Shown here in pieces: positions 62,641 to 64,000 of a stretch of 64,000 bases of DNA. Both the position numbers and the translations under genes were made by a program. Position 1 is the stretch's first letter. Each line of letters begins with the position of its first letter. Source of the DNA: Niebla homalea (Eukaryota > Ascomycota > Lecanoromycetes > Lecanorales > Ramalinaceae); contig JAHGAU010000020.1 of assembly GCA_019925105.1 (NCBI GenBank), positions 1 through 64,000 on the forward strand. The letters run 5' to 3'. The notes under the pieces are model-generated. The model was not told the origin of the DNA and searched no databases. It saw only the letters and a list, made by a program, of their open reading frames with translations.

Positions 62641-64000
62641 GTTATTTATTATTAATATATTAATAAGCAAGATTTAATTAATTAGTCAATGGTTATAAGT
62701 CGAGAATTATTACTTAATAATATAGCGTTATACCGTATTTATTATTATACTTATTAATATACTTATTATTATGCTTATTATTATATCTATCGTTATATTC
62801 CTTTTAAATTATAATATAACGTTAATAAAAAGCCGCCTTATATTACCGTGTATTAATTATTATACTTATTATTATGCTTATTTTAATCGTAATTTAATAC
62901 TATATAAGAAGCCGCCTTTTTTATAAGTATTTTTAATTATTTATACTTAAATTAATAAAAATTAATTCTACGATTAAGCTAAGTATTAAATAAATAGGAT
63001 ATTAAATATTCTTAATAATAACTTAATATATCCTTCGGTTAAATATTAAATTTATTAATTATTAAATTTAAATATATTCTTAATTAATTATAAATCCTTC
63101 TATATAATAATAACGCGCTTTATATAGATATAAGTTAAATTAATAACTTTTATAATAGTATTAACTTTATATTACTTAAGTCTAAATATATTATTATATA
63201 TTTAAAATACGAAACAAAGTAAACCTTATTATTTTTTAAAAAGTAATTAAAGTAACGGATTAAAAGCGTATATCCTAGCTTAAGGGGCTAATATATATAA
63301 TCTTTTTAACTAAACGAAAAAAGGGTATTTTCTCAATTAAGAAATTTATACTTTTTTAATATTTCTTAATCTTAAATAATACTTTAATTAAAGGAATTAT
63401 ATTAATATTAACGTTTATATAAATATTCTTAATTATAACTTATTACTTTATTCAAAAAATGGTTTACGCTTAATATAAGGTACCCTTATATTATAGCTTA
63501 TATTTATTATCGGTATAGTATCAAAGATTATCTTTTTATTTATAAATTTATAATACGCTTTTTAAATAAGGTTCTTTTTAAGGACCTTATTATTAATTAA
63601 CCTTTTCGTTATTTAGTTAATATATATTATTTCGTAAACTATAATATGATTTAAATTAAAAGTAATAAAATAGAATATAATAAGTAATATATTTTAAATA
63701 GAAAACAAAGTAAACGTTAAGGGGAGAAACTATTAATTTATATAATTATTTAATAAATTTTAACCCTATATAAATCTATGCCCTTTTTAACTTAATATGA
63801 AGAGATATAATTTATCTTAATCCTTTTAAAAAAAGATAACGTAATATAAGAGAATAAAAATAATTATTTAACTTAATTTTAATAAGTACGCGGCCCTTTA
63901 TACTTATTATTATATTTATCCTTATTGTAAAATAATATTAATAATTACCCGTAAATTTATATTAAATTAAGTTTAGTTTAACTTAACGCGAATTTTTTTA
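62641..64000. other. Degraded AT-rich DNA with a short direct repeat
   Basis: ACTTATTATTATGCTTA occurs at 62761 and 62864, and AGCCGCCTT at about 62831 and 62910, suggesting an imperfect ~80-100-bp direct duplication. The rest is stop-saturated with nothing recognisable. Confidence 0.5.

Overview
This window is a gene-free, AT-rich block of a filamentous ascomycete (Pezizomycotina-type) genome that looks like it was mutated by RIP (repeat-induced point mutation). Over most of the 64 kb, CpA and TpG are nearly absent, TpA is greatly over-represented and CpG is kept. That is the mark of directed C-to-T change in CpA on both strands. Reading frames are full of TAA/TAG in all six frames, and I find no intact host gene, rRNA, tRNA or CRISPR. 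Species cannot be told from the sequence; a centromere-like, subtelomeric or dispersed AT-isochore location are all possible.

Layout. 1-34,600: heavily mutated DNA with only weak traces of mobile elements (a possible gypsy integrase scrap near 4.27 kb), several minisatellites (7.3, 24.3-24.8, 27.2, 27.5 and 29.3-29.8 kb) and one GC-richer island at 13.8-14.1 kb. 34.6-35.1 kb: a 128-bp tandem duplication and a structured GC-rich island. 35.1-38.9 kb: A-rich, probably a dead plus-strand retroelement, not identified. 39.6-41.35 kb: a composite repeat in which an AAAGGGCTTA motif, a G-rich simple-repeat tract and a two-part ~100-bp unit recur, with about 100 copies of GGTGAG in one tract and a GGTAGGTGA tract in another. 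42.6-48.45 kb: an almost full-length Tad1-like LINE with a three-knuckle ORF1, an ORF2 carrying endonuclease, reverse transcriptase and a zinc-binding C-terminus, and an (AATC)n tail. 49,738-54,452: a chromodomain-bearing Ty3/gypsy LTR retrotransposon, internally deleted and rearranged, with 216-bp LTRs and a recoverable target duplication; its 3' LTR is split by a 178-bp TG...CA insertion. 54.5-64 kb: more mutated DNA dotted with short, barely mutated TG...CA islands that look like solo LTRs, two of them (59.70 and 61.27 kb) with perfect 5-bp target duplications.

How it fits together: the long repeats (LINE, gypsy pol) are saturated with transitions, whereas insertions of about 120-180 bp and the simple-repeat arrays keep their CpA/TpG. 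This agrees with what is known of RIP, which needs duplicated stretches of several hundred bases. Three copies of one ~165-bp LTR family sit at three different stages of mutation, and the two gypsy LTRs differ almost only by RIP-type transitions. The most unusual points are the composite G-rich repeat, the non-collinear inverted LTR/leader block inside the gypsy element, and the GTATGGAC box shared by the starts of otherwise different short TG...CA islands.
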